Positions 15,023 through 22,609 of a DNA stretch of 27,152 nucleotides are shown here, one piece after another. A program made the translations under genes and the position numbers. This DNA is from Candidatus Aerophobota bacterium (GTDB lineage: Bacteria > Aerophobota > Aerophobia > Aerophobales > JAGGXI01). The first letter of the stretch is position 1. Every line of letters starts with the position of its first letter. Below the pieces are notes generated by a model. It searched no databases. It had not been told where the DNA came from and was given only the letters and a program-made list of their open reading frames with translations. The stretch covers positions 1-27,152 of the forward strand of contig JAGGXI010000012.1 of assembly GCA_021163155.1 (NCBI GenBank). The letters are read 5' to 3'.

Positions 15023-16515
15023 TTGCTTGCTCTTTTTCGCATTTTTTTACGAAAGATAGGCAATATCACCATACCTATAGTCATCAGGAAGATAATAAAA
15101 ACGATAGGATCAAGAAAGCTTCTAAACCCATTTATCTGAATAGACCAGTAAAAATTTTTTTCAGCCAATGGCCCAAGGAGTAAAGCCAACAAAAATGCAG
15201 GGACTGAGTAACCGTACCGAGAAAGAAAAGCCCCCAAAATCCCAAATATAACCACTAAAAGCATATCAAATACCATACCACGCCACGCAAATCCACCCGC
15301 TAAGCAAAAAAGACCAATGAGAGGAACCAAAAATCGAGTCGGTACCGAAGTAACTCGAGCCATTAAAAGTACTATAACCAGTCCGCCAACCAAAATAAGA
15401 CCATTTGATATCAGCAATGAAAATAAAATAGCGTAAGCTTCGGCGGCATATTTGGCAAAAAGACTAGGGCCCGGCAGTAAGCCGTGAAGCAGTAGAGCTG
15501 CCAGAACAATCAGGGTAGTTCCAGAACCAGGAATACCAAGAGTAAGCGTAGGCATAAGAGCTCCTCCAGGAACTCCGTTGTTACAAGCATCAGCCGCTAT
15601 AAGACCCTCATAATGTCCTGTGCCAAATTTCTCTGGAGTTTTACTCCATTGCTTCGCCTGCCCATAACTTACCCATGTAGCAATCGCTGCCCCTGTGCCA
15701 GGAATAACTCCTATTATAAAGCCGATAAGCCCGGAGCGTATCACGAGGCCCCAACGACGCAGAGTCTCCCTCATTCCTTCAAAAATAGGTGCATAGCCGC
15801 TAAAGGATTGGCGTCCTTTCTCCACTAACCATTCTTGTTGAACAAGGGAAAATAATTCCGCAAAACCAAACAACCCTAGAATCACCGGAATTAGAGGAAA
15901 TCCTTCATAAAGTTCAAAGAAGCCAAAAGATGATCGAACATAACCTCGTTGAATTTCGGTGCCTACACAGGCAAAAAACAATCCTAATATCGCAGAAAAC
16001 AGCCCCTTTAGAGGAGATTTACCTGTTAATGAACCCACAGCTGTCATACCAAACATAGCCACCATGAACATCTCAGGGGGACCAAATTTAAGAGCATAGG
16101 CACCAGCTATGGGAACTAATACCACGGCAAGACCCGCAGAAAGAAGCCCCCCTAGAGTGGAGGACATAATAGAACACCCAAGAGCTTGAGATGCTTTACC
16201 TTTGCGAGTGAGAGGAAATCCTTCAAGACAGGTGGGAGGATTACTAGGGGTTCCGGGAATATTTAGTAAAATAGCGGGTACCGAGCCCGCTGCCTGAGAG
16301 CCACAAAAACAAGCCATCATGAAAATAACTGCTTGCTCCGATCTCAAATAAATTGTAAAGGGCAATGCCATCGCCAAGAAATTAGTACTATTAAAACCTG
16401 GTATCGCTCCAACAGTAAATCCTAAAATCGTACCTATACCCAACCATAGCAATACATCAAATTGAAAAAGTAAAGATAAACCCGAACTAATTACATCAAT
16501 ACTAGGCAAGTTCAC
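15019..16515 (-). CDS. tctA: Tripartite tricarboxylate transporter large permease, TctA family
   Basis: A 498-residue inner-membrane protein with about 11-12 hydrophobic segments and the typical TctA sequences: GFTVGAIPGFNSTNFLAMALPFT near the N-terminus, SQAAGSVPAILLNIPGTPSN, GFIIGVIPGTGAAIATWVSYG, and GVPGGALMPTLTLGIPGSG. These duplicated Pro-Gly motifs are the signature of the family. It moves a carboxylate together with the TctB and TctC products encoded upstream. The start is GTG 16515, with GGAGG 7 bases before it. G+C is a little higher than in neighbouring regions. The substrate cannot be read from the sequence. Confidence 0.93.
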   Translation of the reverse strand: MNLPSIDVISSGLSLLFQFDVLLWLGIGTILGFTVGAIPGFNSTNFLAMALPFTIYLRSEQAVIFMMACFCGSQAAGSVPAILLNIPGTPSNPPTCLEGFPLTRKGKASQALGCSIMSSTLGGLLSAGLAVVLVPIAGAYALKFGPPEMFMVAMFGMTAVGSLTGKSPLKGLFSAILGLFFACVGTEIQRGYVRSSFGFFELYEGFPLIPVILGLFGFAELFSLVQQEWLVEKGRQSFSGYAPIFEGMRETLRRWGLVIRSGLIGFIIGVIPGTGAAIATWVSYGQAKQWSKTPEKFGTGHYEGLIAADACNNGVPGGALMPTLTLGIPGSGTTLIVLAALLLHGLLPGPSLFAKYAAEAYAILFSLLISNGLILVGGLVIVLLMARVTSVPTRFLVPLIGLFCLAGGFAWRGMVFDMLLVVIFGILGAFLSRYGYSVPAFLLALLLGPLAEKNFYWSIQINGFRSFLDPIVFIIFLMTIGMVILPIFRKKMRKRASK

Positions 16516-16545
16516 GATATCCTCCAGCCAGTTAAATTTAAAAAA

Positions 16546-17025
16546 TTATATGTTAAATTTACCAATGCTGAGTTGCGGCAAAGACATTTTCAGGAAAACT
16601 ATTAAAGCGATGTGCAAAAGGAAGACAGTAATGAATGCAGTAACGATGTTTTGCATCCATTTTTTGCTACCCAAGCCACGAAAAAGTAAAATCAAAAGAC
16701 AAAGATTACTTATGGAAAAACCAAGATAAGGAAGGGCAAGTAGATATCCTATGAAAGCTGATAAAACTAAACCCATTTTTCGTCCCTTTCCCCAGAACCA
16801 AGAGATAGAAAATTTTCTACGATTAGCCTGATCAACCCTTGAGAATACAAATAAAAATAATATCATTATCCATAAGGAACCCATGATAACAGCAATAAGA
16901 ACAGGCCAATAGACAGCGATCCAAGGTAAGTTGATCACTTGAATGAAGTACGCAACAATAAAGGCTAATCCTATCCCGGGAACGATAGCCTCGCCCCAAT
17001 TTATAGCTCTTTTCGGTTTATCCAT
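16546..17025 (-). CDS. tctB: Tripartite tricarboxylate transporter small permease, TctB family
   Basis: A 159-residue membrane protein with four hydrophobic segments, separated by a basic cytoplasmic loop (RVDQANRRKFS), as expected for TctB. Sequence conservation in this family is low, so the call leans on size, topology and position between tctC and tctA. GGAGG lies 8 bases before ATG 17025. The 30-base gap to tctA and 50-base gap from tctC support one operon. Confidence 0.85.
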   Translation of the reverse strand: MDKPKRAINWGEAIVPGIGLAFIVAYFIQVINLPWIAVYWPVLIAVIMGSLWIMILFLFVFSRVDQANRRKFSISWFWGKGRKMGLVLSAFIGYLLALPYLGFSISNLCLLILLFRGLGSKKWMQNIVTAFITVFLLHIALIVFLKMSLPQLSIGKFNI

Positions 17026-17075
17026 TAATAGCCTCCATAGGAATCTACTTGCTCTCCGGTATTTATAATAGAGAG

Positions 17076-18035
17076 CTATTCCATAAGATGTTTATACTTA
17101 TTCCATACACTTTGAAAGCTCTCAACATAAGCATCGCACTTCTCGGGTGACCAATATTCTATAAATGCTGTCATCCCGGTCTTCTTAGCCATTTCCTGTG
17201 TTTCCTTAGATGCAATAGCTTGTTCAAAAGTCTCCACCAATTTTTTATAAGCTTCTGGCGATTTGGTAATTGTGTCTCGTTTTATCATGAAAGCAAATGG
17301 TTCCACTAAATTAGGAAATTGTTTGCCGGTAGCTTTAGACAAAGTAGGAACATCCCAAATTCCAGGCCAGACTTTTTCATCAGTAAAAGATGCCAATGCC
17401 TTGATGAATTCTTTTTTTGACGAAGAAGAGAAATATGGTCCAACGCAGGCATCAACATGTTTACCTGCTAAGGCATTACGAGCTGCGCTTCCACCATCAA
17501 AAGCAACTACTTTACCATTTATTCCAGTAAGTTCAATAAATATCTTGGCAGCTAAGGTACTTACCGCTTTCGGATGTGAAGTAGAGATAGTAAGGGGCTC
17601 CTGCGCCTTTTTGCCAGCTTTGATAAAATCATTAATGGTTTCCCAGGGAGAATCCTTATGAACCAATATAACGTTAGGATCAACGATGAGGTTACCTATA
17701 AAACCGATTTGATCCCAGCTAAATTTGGATATACCTACATTGATGTTCATTGCCTGCATAGCGATGGTGGTCATAATAATAGTATAACCATCGGAAGGAT
17801 TATTCATTATTTCATTGAAGCCTATCTGACCAGAGGCACCCGGAAGATACTTAAACTTAATTGGCTGCCCAAGTGTTTTCTCCCAACCAGCTGCCACTAC
17901 CCGGGAGGATTTATCAAACCCTCCACCTGCCCTTGACGGAATGATGAGAGTAATTGGCTTGTTTGGAAACTCATCTGCTAAAGCAGCACTACTTACTATA
18001 AGCACTGTAATCAAGACAAAAATCAACCTTTTCAT
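17076..18035 (-). CDS. tctC: Tripartite tricarboxylate transporter substrate-binding protein, TctC/Bug family
   Basis: A 319-residue secreted binding protein. The N-terminus has a clear signal peptide (Lys2-Arg3, hydrophobic 4-16, cleavage after ALA at 18-20). Mature protein features fit the Bug family: FPNKPITLIIPSRAGGGFD, PLTISTSHPKAVS, VAFDGGSAARNALAGKHVDA and VWNKYKH at the end. Bug proteins bind small carboxylates such as citrate, tartrate, adipate or aspartate through two ordered loops. GGAGAGG lies before ATG 18035. First gene of the tctCBA operon, itself upstream of the CooS-like cluster. Confidence 0.92.
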   Translation of the reverse strand: MKRLIFVLITVLIVSSAALADEFPNKPITLIIPSRAGGGFDKSSRVVAAGWEKTLGQPIKFKYLPGASGQIGFNEIMNNPSDGYTIIMTTIAMQAMNINVGISKFSWDQIGFIGNLIVDPNVILVHKDSPWETINDFIKAGKKAQEPLTISTSHPKAVSTLAAKIFIELTGINGKVVAFDGGSAARNALAGKHVDACVGPYFSSSSKKEFIKALASFTDEKVWPGIWDVPTLSKATGKQFPNLVEPFAFMIKRDTITKSPEAYKKLVETFEQAIASKETQEMAKKTGMTAFIEYWSPEKCDAYVESFQSVWNKYKHLME

Positions 18036-18256
18036 TTTATACCTCTCCTTATCAATAATTAGTTTTATTTGCGTTATTTAGTGATAAATATCTTTTTAGA
18101 AAGATTTGATCCAATCTTCTGCGGAAAGCTCTTCAAAAAAACTAATCTTTCGATTTTTTTCAGGAAACCTTCCTTATCTTCAGGTTAATAGCCCTATTTA
18201 TTTTTTCACCTCCCTTCGGCCCTATTTTTAACCTTTTTCTCATCAAGATTTCGATA

Positions 18257-18335
18257 ACCTTCATCAATAGCATACTTAATTGCTTTTCTCACCAATCTTT
18301 TACTGCCTGTTTGAGAGATGGGTTTAATCCTTATG
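18257..18335 (-). pseudogene. Remnant of a second isocitrate dehydrogenase gene
   Basis: These 79 bases match icd at 19948-20026 with 71 identities (90%). The encoded piece [20 protein letters not shown] corresponds to the same segment of the intact enzyme, with three amino-acid changes nearby (G to R, E to Q, K to E); the other five base changes are silent. Similarity ends sharply on the hairpin side. The silent-site bias shows that the copy evolved as a working gene before it was lost. Confidence 0.85.
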
Positions 18336-18355
18336 GGCAACTCAAAGAGTTGTCC
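18335..18355. repeat. Strong hairpin abutting the icd remnant
   Basis: GGGCAACTC-AAA-GAGTTGTCC forms a 9-bp stem with one G-T pair and a 3-base loop. It starts exactly where similarity to icd stops. Its design (GGGC.ACT...AGT.GCCC-like) resembles the REP-like palindrome at 22529-22546, so it may be a member of the same broad family that inserted or recombined at the breakpoint. Confidence 0.5.
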
Positions 18356-18711
18356 AAGTGATACGAGTAATCCAGAAGTTTATCCACAGAACACCAGCAT
18401 CCACAGTGAGATTCTTAAACGTTGTTAAAGAGCTATCTCTTTTGATTAGATTTCACTAAAATTTTTATAGCAAGCTATCGATAATTAATCTTCTATTTCT
18501 TAACCCAGCATCAAGCTCTACAGGTATCAAAACATTATTTTCAAAAAAAGTTATGATCTTACCCCAGAGAAAATTTTATCTTTTTACTTTGTTGGCCGCT
18601 CATATTTATTTTTCATATTCTTTTATAAAATCTTCAGTATTACCAAGTTGAGTATTGTTATTCTTCTGTTCATAACCATCTTGGGATCTAACTTGCACTC
18701 CAAAGTGTTTT

Positions 18712-18861
18712 TTAACTATCTCCACAGCTAATAGCTATGTTACTACCGTGCGGTAGAATACAGATTCTCGCCGATGCCTCTCGTCCTTTTAAAACTCTGT
18801 TTATTGCTCCTTCTAAGGTGTTTGCGTGATCAAAGAACATCTCATTTAAAACTTTGGGGCC
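18712..18861 (-). pseudogene. Probable remnant of a lactate racemase (LarA)-like C-terminus
   Basis: A 49-residue reading piece begins GPKVLNEMFFDHANTLEGAI and continues to ASARICILPHGSNIAI before a TAA. The layout (a helix after a 'sDL.p.dv..mfF' type segment, 'leeAi...l', then 'a+i.vlPhGsn..i') resembles the last part of LarA/DUF2088 proteins. No upstream catalytic region could be followed because the frame is interrupted. The identification rests on pattern memory only. Confidence 0.35.
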
Positions 18862-19182
18862 AATATTTTCCGTCTTTTATTCTTTCTTTAATCCAGAGAA
18901 AAAGATCTCCTCCCTAATACCAATTCCTTTAGATAGTTCAGTAAATCTAGCATCTTTCTCGTCTCTCTATGAAGAGATCTTTTTTGTTTTGTCAAAGAGC
19001 CGCTGAGATAAGTAAAATCCTTCAGATACTCGTCCTTTTTTGTCTAACTTTTACTTTTTCTCTCCCAACCTACCTCTTATTTACAGATTTTTTATCCACT
19101 TTTCAGTAGAAAAAGGGAGTTCTTAAACCACCTCATCTATATTATAACATACCCAGAAATCTCATAATTGTTTTTTTGACAA

Positions 19183-19224
19183 GGGGGCAGCTGAAATTAA
19201 ACATACAGGTTAGCTGCTGTCCCC
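19183..19224. repeat. Imperfect inverted repeat downstream of icd
   Basis: GGGGGCAGCT (19183-19192) faces AGCTGCTGTCCCC (19212-19224) across about 19 bases. Pairing has one small bulge. On the minus strand it lies about 130 bases beyond the icd stop and is not followed by a T-run, so a terminator role is doubtful; it could be a REP/MITE-type end. Confidence 0.35.
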
Positions 19225-19353
19225 GTTGCTTCGTATTTGCGTCATACTCGTATGGGAGGATAATTGCCAAGTAAAAAGTATATAATAATTATGAGAAAAA
19301 ACTGGAAAACTTCACAGAAGATTGAACCACATCCTAATTTTGCTAAATATAGT

Positions 19354-20601
19354 TCACTTCATCCTTTCAATAATAGCCTCACCAAATTTCGAGCACTTTA
19401 CCGGCTCAATTCCCTCCATTAATCGAGCCAGATCATAGGTAACTTTTCTTTCCTTGATCGTCTTGACCATACTCTTCCAGATTAAATCCCCGGCTTCTTG
19501 CCATCCCAGATATTCTAACATCATCACCCCGGATAAGATTAAAGAGCTGGGGTTAACTTTATCCTGTCCGGCATATTTTGGAGCTGTGCCATGAGTAGCT
19601 TCAAATAGTGCAATGTAATCTCCAACATTAGCTCCTGGAGCCATCCCCAGTCCTCCAATTTGAGCAGCACAGGCATCAGAAAGGTAATCGCCATTTAAAT
19701 TAGTTAAAGCCACTACATCATACTCATCTGTTCTGATGAGAACTTGCTGAAACATACTATCAGCAACTCTGTCCTTAATTAGCAATTTACCTTGAGGGAG
19801 TCTCCCCTCATATTTTCTTCCCAATTCTTCCTCAGTGATAGTTTTATCTCCAAATTCTTCTTTGGCTACCTCATATCCCCAATCTTTAAAAGCCCCTTCA
19901 GTAAATTTCATTATATTCCCTTTGTGAACAAGAGTTACACTTTGGTGACCTTTATCGATAGCATACTTAATTGCCTTTCTTACCAATCTTTTACTACCTG
20001 TTTCAGAGATTGGTTTAATCCCTATGCCTGAGTCTTCTCTTATCTTTACTTTAAATTCTTCTTTTAAGTAAGAGATGAGTTTTTCTGCTTCAGTGCTTCC
20101 TTTAGGCCATTCAATTCCTGCGTAAACATCCTCTGTATTCTCTCTGAATATTACTATATTCATCTTCTCTGGATGTACTACCGGACTGGGAACACCGGGA
20201 ATATATCGCACAGGTCTTATGCAAGCATATAGATCGAGTGTTTTTCGCAAAACTACATTTAAACTGCGATAACCTCCACCAATGGGAGTAGTAAGAGGAC
20301 CTTTTATACCTACTATGAAATATTTAATCGCTTCCAGAGTATCTTGAGGTAAAAACTCACCGTATTTCTTTTCCGCTTTCTCTCCCGCATATATTTCAAG
20401 CCAGACTATCTTCTTTTTCCCCTTATATGCTTTATTGATAGCTACATCTAATACCTTTCTTGTTACTTTCATTATCTCAGGCCCTACCCCATCGCCTTCA
20501 ATGAAAGGAATAATAGGATTATCAGGAATAGATAATCTACCTTCTGTAAATTCTATTTTCTTTCCCTCTAAAGGTATTTTAAGTTTATCAAAGTGAATCA
20601 T
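19354..20601 (-). CDS. icd: Isocitrate dehydrogenase, NADP-type
   Basis: A 415-residue enzyme, close to the 416 of E. coli Icd, converting isocitrate to 2-oxoglutarate and CO2. Seen: [12 protein letters not shown], the substrate segment [23 protein letters not shown] with the regulatory-type Ser, the ENTEDVYAG loop, the [11 protein letters not shown] region, NLNGDYLSD and the cofactor site [15 protein letters not shown] plus TYDLAR. Lys-Tyr after HGTAP and the later Tyr/Arg are the NADP+-selecting residues. It ends with TGA. It follows the collapsed aconitase locus by 4 bases and would be transcribed from the promoter at 21334-21361. A 90% identical 79-bp remnant of a second copy lies 1.7 kb away. 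Confidence 0.95.
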   Translation of the reverse strand: MIHFDKLKIPLEGKKIEFTEGRLSIPDNPIIPFIEGDGVGPEIMKVTRKVLDVAINKAYKGKKKIVWLEIYAGEKAEKKYGEFLPQDTLEAIKYFIVGIKGPLTTPIGGGYRSLNVVLRKTLDLYACIRPVRYIPGVPSPVVHPEKMNIVIFRENTEDVYAGIEWPKGSTEAEKLISYLKEEFKVKIREDSGIGIKPISETGSKRLVRKAIKYAIDKGHQSVTLVHKGNIMKFTEGAFKDWGYEVAKEEFGDKTITEEELGRKYEGRLPQGKLLIKDRVADSMFQQVLIRTDEYDVVALTNLNGDYLSDACAAQIGGLGMAPGANVGDYIALFEATHGTAPKYAGQDKVNPSSLILSGVMMLEYLGWQEAGDLIWKSMVKTIKERKVTYDLARLMEGIEPVKCSKFGEAIIERMK

Positions 20602-20605
20602 TATT

Positions 20606-20980
20606 TTATTCTCCGTTAGATTCTCTTCGTTCTAATCGAAAATCTCCATATTTTTGGATATGAGAAAGTAGTCCACCATCATTTAGTATCTTTCTCATTA
20701 CAGAGGGGAGAGGAGGAAAAGTTAGTTGGATGCCTTTGGTTTTATTAAGAATCTTACCTTTTTCTAAATCCACTTCTAACTCATCCCCTTCCTCTATCTT
20801 ATCTGTATCACATTGTATAGCTGGTAGTCCCACATTGATTGCATTTCGATAAAAGATACGTGCAAATGATTTAGCTAATACAGCGTTTATGCCGGTAATC
20901 TTCATAATAGTAGGAGCATGCTCTCTCGAGGAGCCTAATCCAAAATTTTTTCCAGTGATTCTACTATCACCTGATGACAA
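20606..20980 (-). pseudogene. Aconitase/LeuD-type small subunit, N-terminally truncated by deletion
   Basis: About 120 residues matching the swivel-domain subunit of the LeuCD/homoaconitase/aconitase family: GKNFGLGSSREHAP, AKSFARIFYRNAINVGLPAI and a complete C-terminus. Missing are the first 40 or so residues with the NTDxIxP region. The frame begins inside the coding sequence of the large-subunit fragment; the only start is an unsupported TTG at 20980 without a ribosome-binding site. It is out of frame with the large-subunit part. Probably not made, or not functional, in this molecule. icd follows directly. Confidence 0.85.
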
Positions 20981-21276
20981 ATGCCATTACCAATATCTGA
21001 AAGGTAGGCTCCTGTCTTTCGGGCAAATTCTCTTAAAGTAATATGGTCATTAGATAATTCTTTGCGGGGGCTGGGAACAGCATGGCCCATAAAAAGGACA
21101 GTCTTTTCAGGATTTTGAGCTTTTTCTAAATTTATCTTTTGTAGTTGACGAATAGATAACGGACCTGTGCCATCGTGAACCAGACAAATATCTATCTTAG
21201 CTACTACAAAATCTCCTGCTTGGACCTCTTTTCCACAATGTTCGCTGATGATTTTTTCGGCGATTGTTTTACCCAT
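20935..21276 (-). pseudogene. Aconitase/LeuC-type large subunit, only the first ~108 residues left
   Basis: MGKTIAEKIISEHCGKEVQ, VHDGTGPLS, GHAVPSPRKELSN and DIGNGICHQVI are the conserved N-terminus of the LeuC-type aconitase/homoaconitase/isopropylmalate dehydratase large subunit, normally about 420 residues. After GICHQVI the sequence passes straight into the small-subunit gene (SRITGKNFG in another frame) and ends at TAG 20935. About 310 residues including all three [4Fe-4S] Cys are gone. GGAGAAGGG precedes ATG 21276 and the consensus promoter is intact, so the loss seems recent. Pairing with icd suggests that the family member was an aconitase. Confidence 0.88.
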
Positions 21277-21308
21277 TTTATTTATCCCTTCTCCAGAGAA
21301 CTTATTTT

Positions 21309-21327
21309 AGTATACCAATGGTATACT
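21309..21327. promoter_or_regulatory. Palindromic operator at the start site of the aconitase-icd operon
   Basis: AGTATACCAATGGTATACT has 9-bp arms around one central base. TGGTATAC half-sites of this kind are typical of GntR-family operators. The element directly follows the -10 box on the minus strand, over the expected transcription start, and overlaps a second, looser palindrome CCAATGGTATACTATTGG. A repressor that responds to a carboxylate is plausible; no such gene is in this window. Confidence 0.6.
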
Positions 21328-21333
21328 ATTGGT

Positions 21334-21361
21334 ATTATAAATAATTTTTTAACATTGTCAA
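21334..21361 (-). promoter_or_regulatory. Consensus sigma-70 promoter of the aconitase-icd operon
   Basis: On the minus strand TTGACA (21361-21356), 16 bases and TATAAT (21339-21334) match the consensus exactly, with the same spacing as the thrC promoter. The start site would fall near 21327, inside the palindrome at 21309-21327. Confidence 0.75.
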
Positions 21362-21381
21362 GAAGGATAAAGATGAAATGT

Positions 21382-21425
21382 TAATTAAATTTTAAAAGTG
21401 GAGTAATTAAATTTTAAAAGTGGAG
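21382..21425 (+). repeat. Exact 22-bp tandem duplication
   Basis: The unit taattaaattttaaaagtg plus gag occurs twice without a gap (21382-21403 and 21404-21425). It borders a cluster of insertion-sequence scraps and may be a duplicated terminal sequence of the element whose transposase start is at 21501. GTGGA-GTATA-TCCAC follows directly as a small inverted repeat. Confidence 0.7.
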
Positions 21426-21500
21426 TATATCCACAGATCTTTCTCAAAACAAATTATATATGCTATCCTTCTTCTTAAATAATATAAAGGAGGATAGATT

Positions 21501-21548
21501 ATGGCTAAACAACTGCACAAGAGGTTCTCTATTGAAGAGGTAAAGGCG
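21501..21548 (+). pseudogene. First 16 or so codons of an integrase-type transposase gene
   Basis: MAKQLHKRFSIEEVKAL starts at ATG 21501 behind AAAGGAGG. The N-terminus resembles rve/DDE integrase-type transposases of related elements, with a 'KRFs.EEvk.il' start. After about 16 codons it changes abruptly into the reversed fragment of another element. The ribosome-binding site lies in an inverted repeat (CTATCCT...AGGATAG), a common IS arrangement that limits read-through translation. Confidence 0.5.
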
Positions 21549-21644
21549 CTTTCTAACGGTTTTTCCTTCTCGATATAATTCGGCAATACTGTAAGAAGTG
21601 TACTCTTTATCTTTATAGCGATAAGTGCCATAGGTTAAGTGCAT
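21549..21644 (-). pseudogene. N-terminal fragment of an IS1634/IS4-like transposase
   Basis: From ATG 21644 (GGAG upstream) the frame reads MHLTYGTYRYKDKEYTSYSI and on to REGKTVRKR, the typical beta-rich N-terminus of IS1634-type transposases ('YRYKGKxYxxYsLxEsyREGgKVRqR'). It then runs into the opposite-strand scrap at 21501-21548. It may be a relic of the same family as the transposase at 25958-27152. Confidence 0.5.
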
Positions 21645-21760
21645 AATATGCAATCTCCTTTATTTGACTACATATTATACACAATGAAAACTTATTTGTC
21701 AAGTACAATAGTCATTATATATAAATACTTATTAGACCACAAAGGAGAAGATTAGCTTCT

Positions 21761-22440
21761 TTAAATTTCATTTAATCCCTCTATCGACAAGGGATTGAGC
21801 TGAAATTTGCAATATTTTTTTGCGGAATATGGAATATAAATAGAATTTTTTAAAATGTTTAAAATTGCTTGTCTGGAAAAATCTTTACCTCTCGTAGTCT
21901 TTATACCCTTCTCTTTTAAAAGTTTTTGAATTTTACCTAATGATTTTAATCTAAAATATTCTTTAAAAATAAGTTTAACTAAAATTGAATGTTTGCTAAC
22001 AGTTAAAGCTCTATGAGGTTTTTCACCTTGCCATTTAAATCCTAAAGGTGCAATCCCTTTGGAATATTCACCCCTATCAAGTTTTTTCTTAGAGCTGCCT
22101 CAGTCCGAAGTCTTGCTAAGTCAGCTTCAAGCTCTGCTATTCTCTCCCGAGTATGCTTAATAAATTTTTGAGACGGGTCACCAAGGTCGAAAAATTTTTC
22201 CATTACTGTATATAATTTAACATTATGTTTTTTAAATTCCTTCTCAATTATCATTGATAAAGCCAGATTTCTTGCAAGACGGTCCAGTGAATAGGTAAAT
22301 ACTTCACTAATCCCATCAGTTTCTATATCCGCCAGTAATCTATTTAGACCATGTCTGTCCCTTAAACTGCCACTTATACCTTTATCAACATACCATTCAT
22401 CAATCTTCAACCTGAATTTGGCAATTTGAATGATGACCAT
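21761..22440 (-). pseudogene. Serine recombinase, frameshifted and N-terminally incomplete
   Basis: The 5' part carries the resolvase core DEWYVDKGISGSLRDRHGLN and VFTYSLDRLARNLAL, but the N-terminus with the catalytic Ser is not recognisable. The 3' part, in another frame, reads KKLDRGEYSKGIAPLGFKW, then HRALTVSKHS, and SLGKIQKLLKEKGIKTTRGK up to TAA 21761-21763: the 'Recombinase' domain of large serine recombinases. The frame changes in or near the A6 run at 22082-22087. The gene is a relic of a mobile element; no attachment sites were found. Confidence 0.8.
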
Positions 22441-22525
22441 TAAGTTTATCGTTGAATATTGCTCTGAGTCTAATTTTCATAAAGATTAAATTTTTTAGGA
22501 GCAAAAAATATTTTTCTTTTTTGGA

Positions 22526-22597
22526 TAGGGGCGACTTCAGTCGCCCTTTGCAAAACAAGAGCTAAAGTCTATTGGGAGGCTAAAGCCTCCCCTACCC
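22526..22597. repeat. Composite REP (BIME-like) unit
   Basis: Two different perfect palindromes face each other: GGGCGACT-TC-AGTCGCCC (22529-22546) and GGGAGGCT-AA-AGCCTCCC (22574-22591). The unit is bounded by ATAGGGG on the left and CCCCTAC on the right, an outer inverted repeat. The right half is the reverse complement of the element at 4515-4538 (23/24). Such pairs of REP palindromes with a short spacer are typical BIMEs, normally spread by RAYT (TnpA-REP) transposases. No RAYT gene is in the window. Confidence 0.7.
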
Positions 22598-22609
22598 AGG
22601 CCAGGCATT

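Larger units (their letters stand above)
18036..19353. other. Long gene-free, decayed region
   Basis: About 1.3 kb with no intact gene on either strand. Short reading frames with protein-like content occur on the minus strand and break off at stops. Recognisable pieces are a 79-bp fragment of an isocitrate dehydrogenase gene, a hairpin directly at its edge, and a LarA-like C-terminal remnant, each listed separately. One TTATCCACA (18380-18388) matches a DnaA box but stands alone. Decay of a former operon continuous with the icd locus is the simplest reading. Confidence 0.65.

Noticed and set aside
18101-18118. AAGATT-TGATCC-AATCTT inverted repeat upstream of tctC as an operator.
   Set aside because: Only 6-bp arms in AT-rich sequence and no aligned promoter boxes; likely chance.
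18380-19105. DnaA-box-like TTATCCACA (18380) and TTATCCACT (about 19092) as a replication origin.
   Set aside because: Two isolated sites in decayed sequence, with no dnaA/dnaN neighbours and no box cluster.
22526-22597. CRISPR-like short repeats.
   Set aside because: Only two different palindromes with one spacer and no cas genes; REP/BIME fits better.
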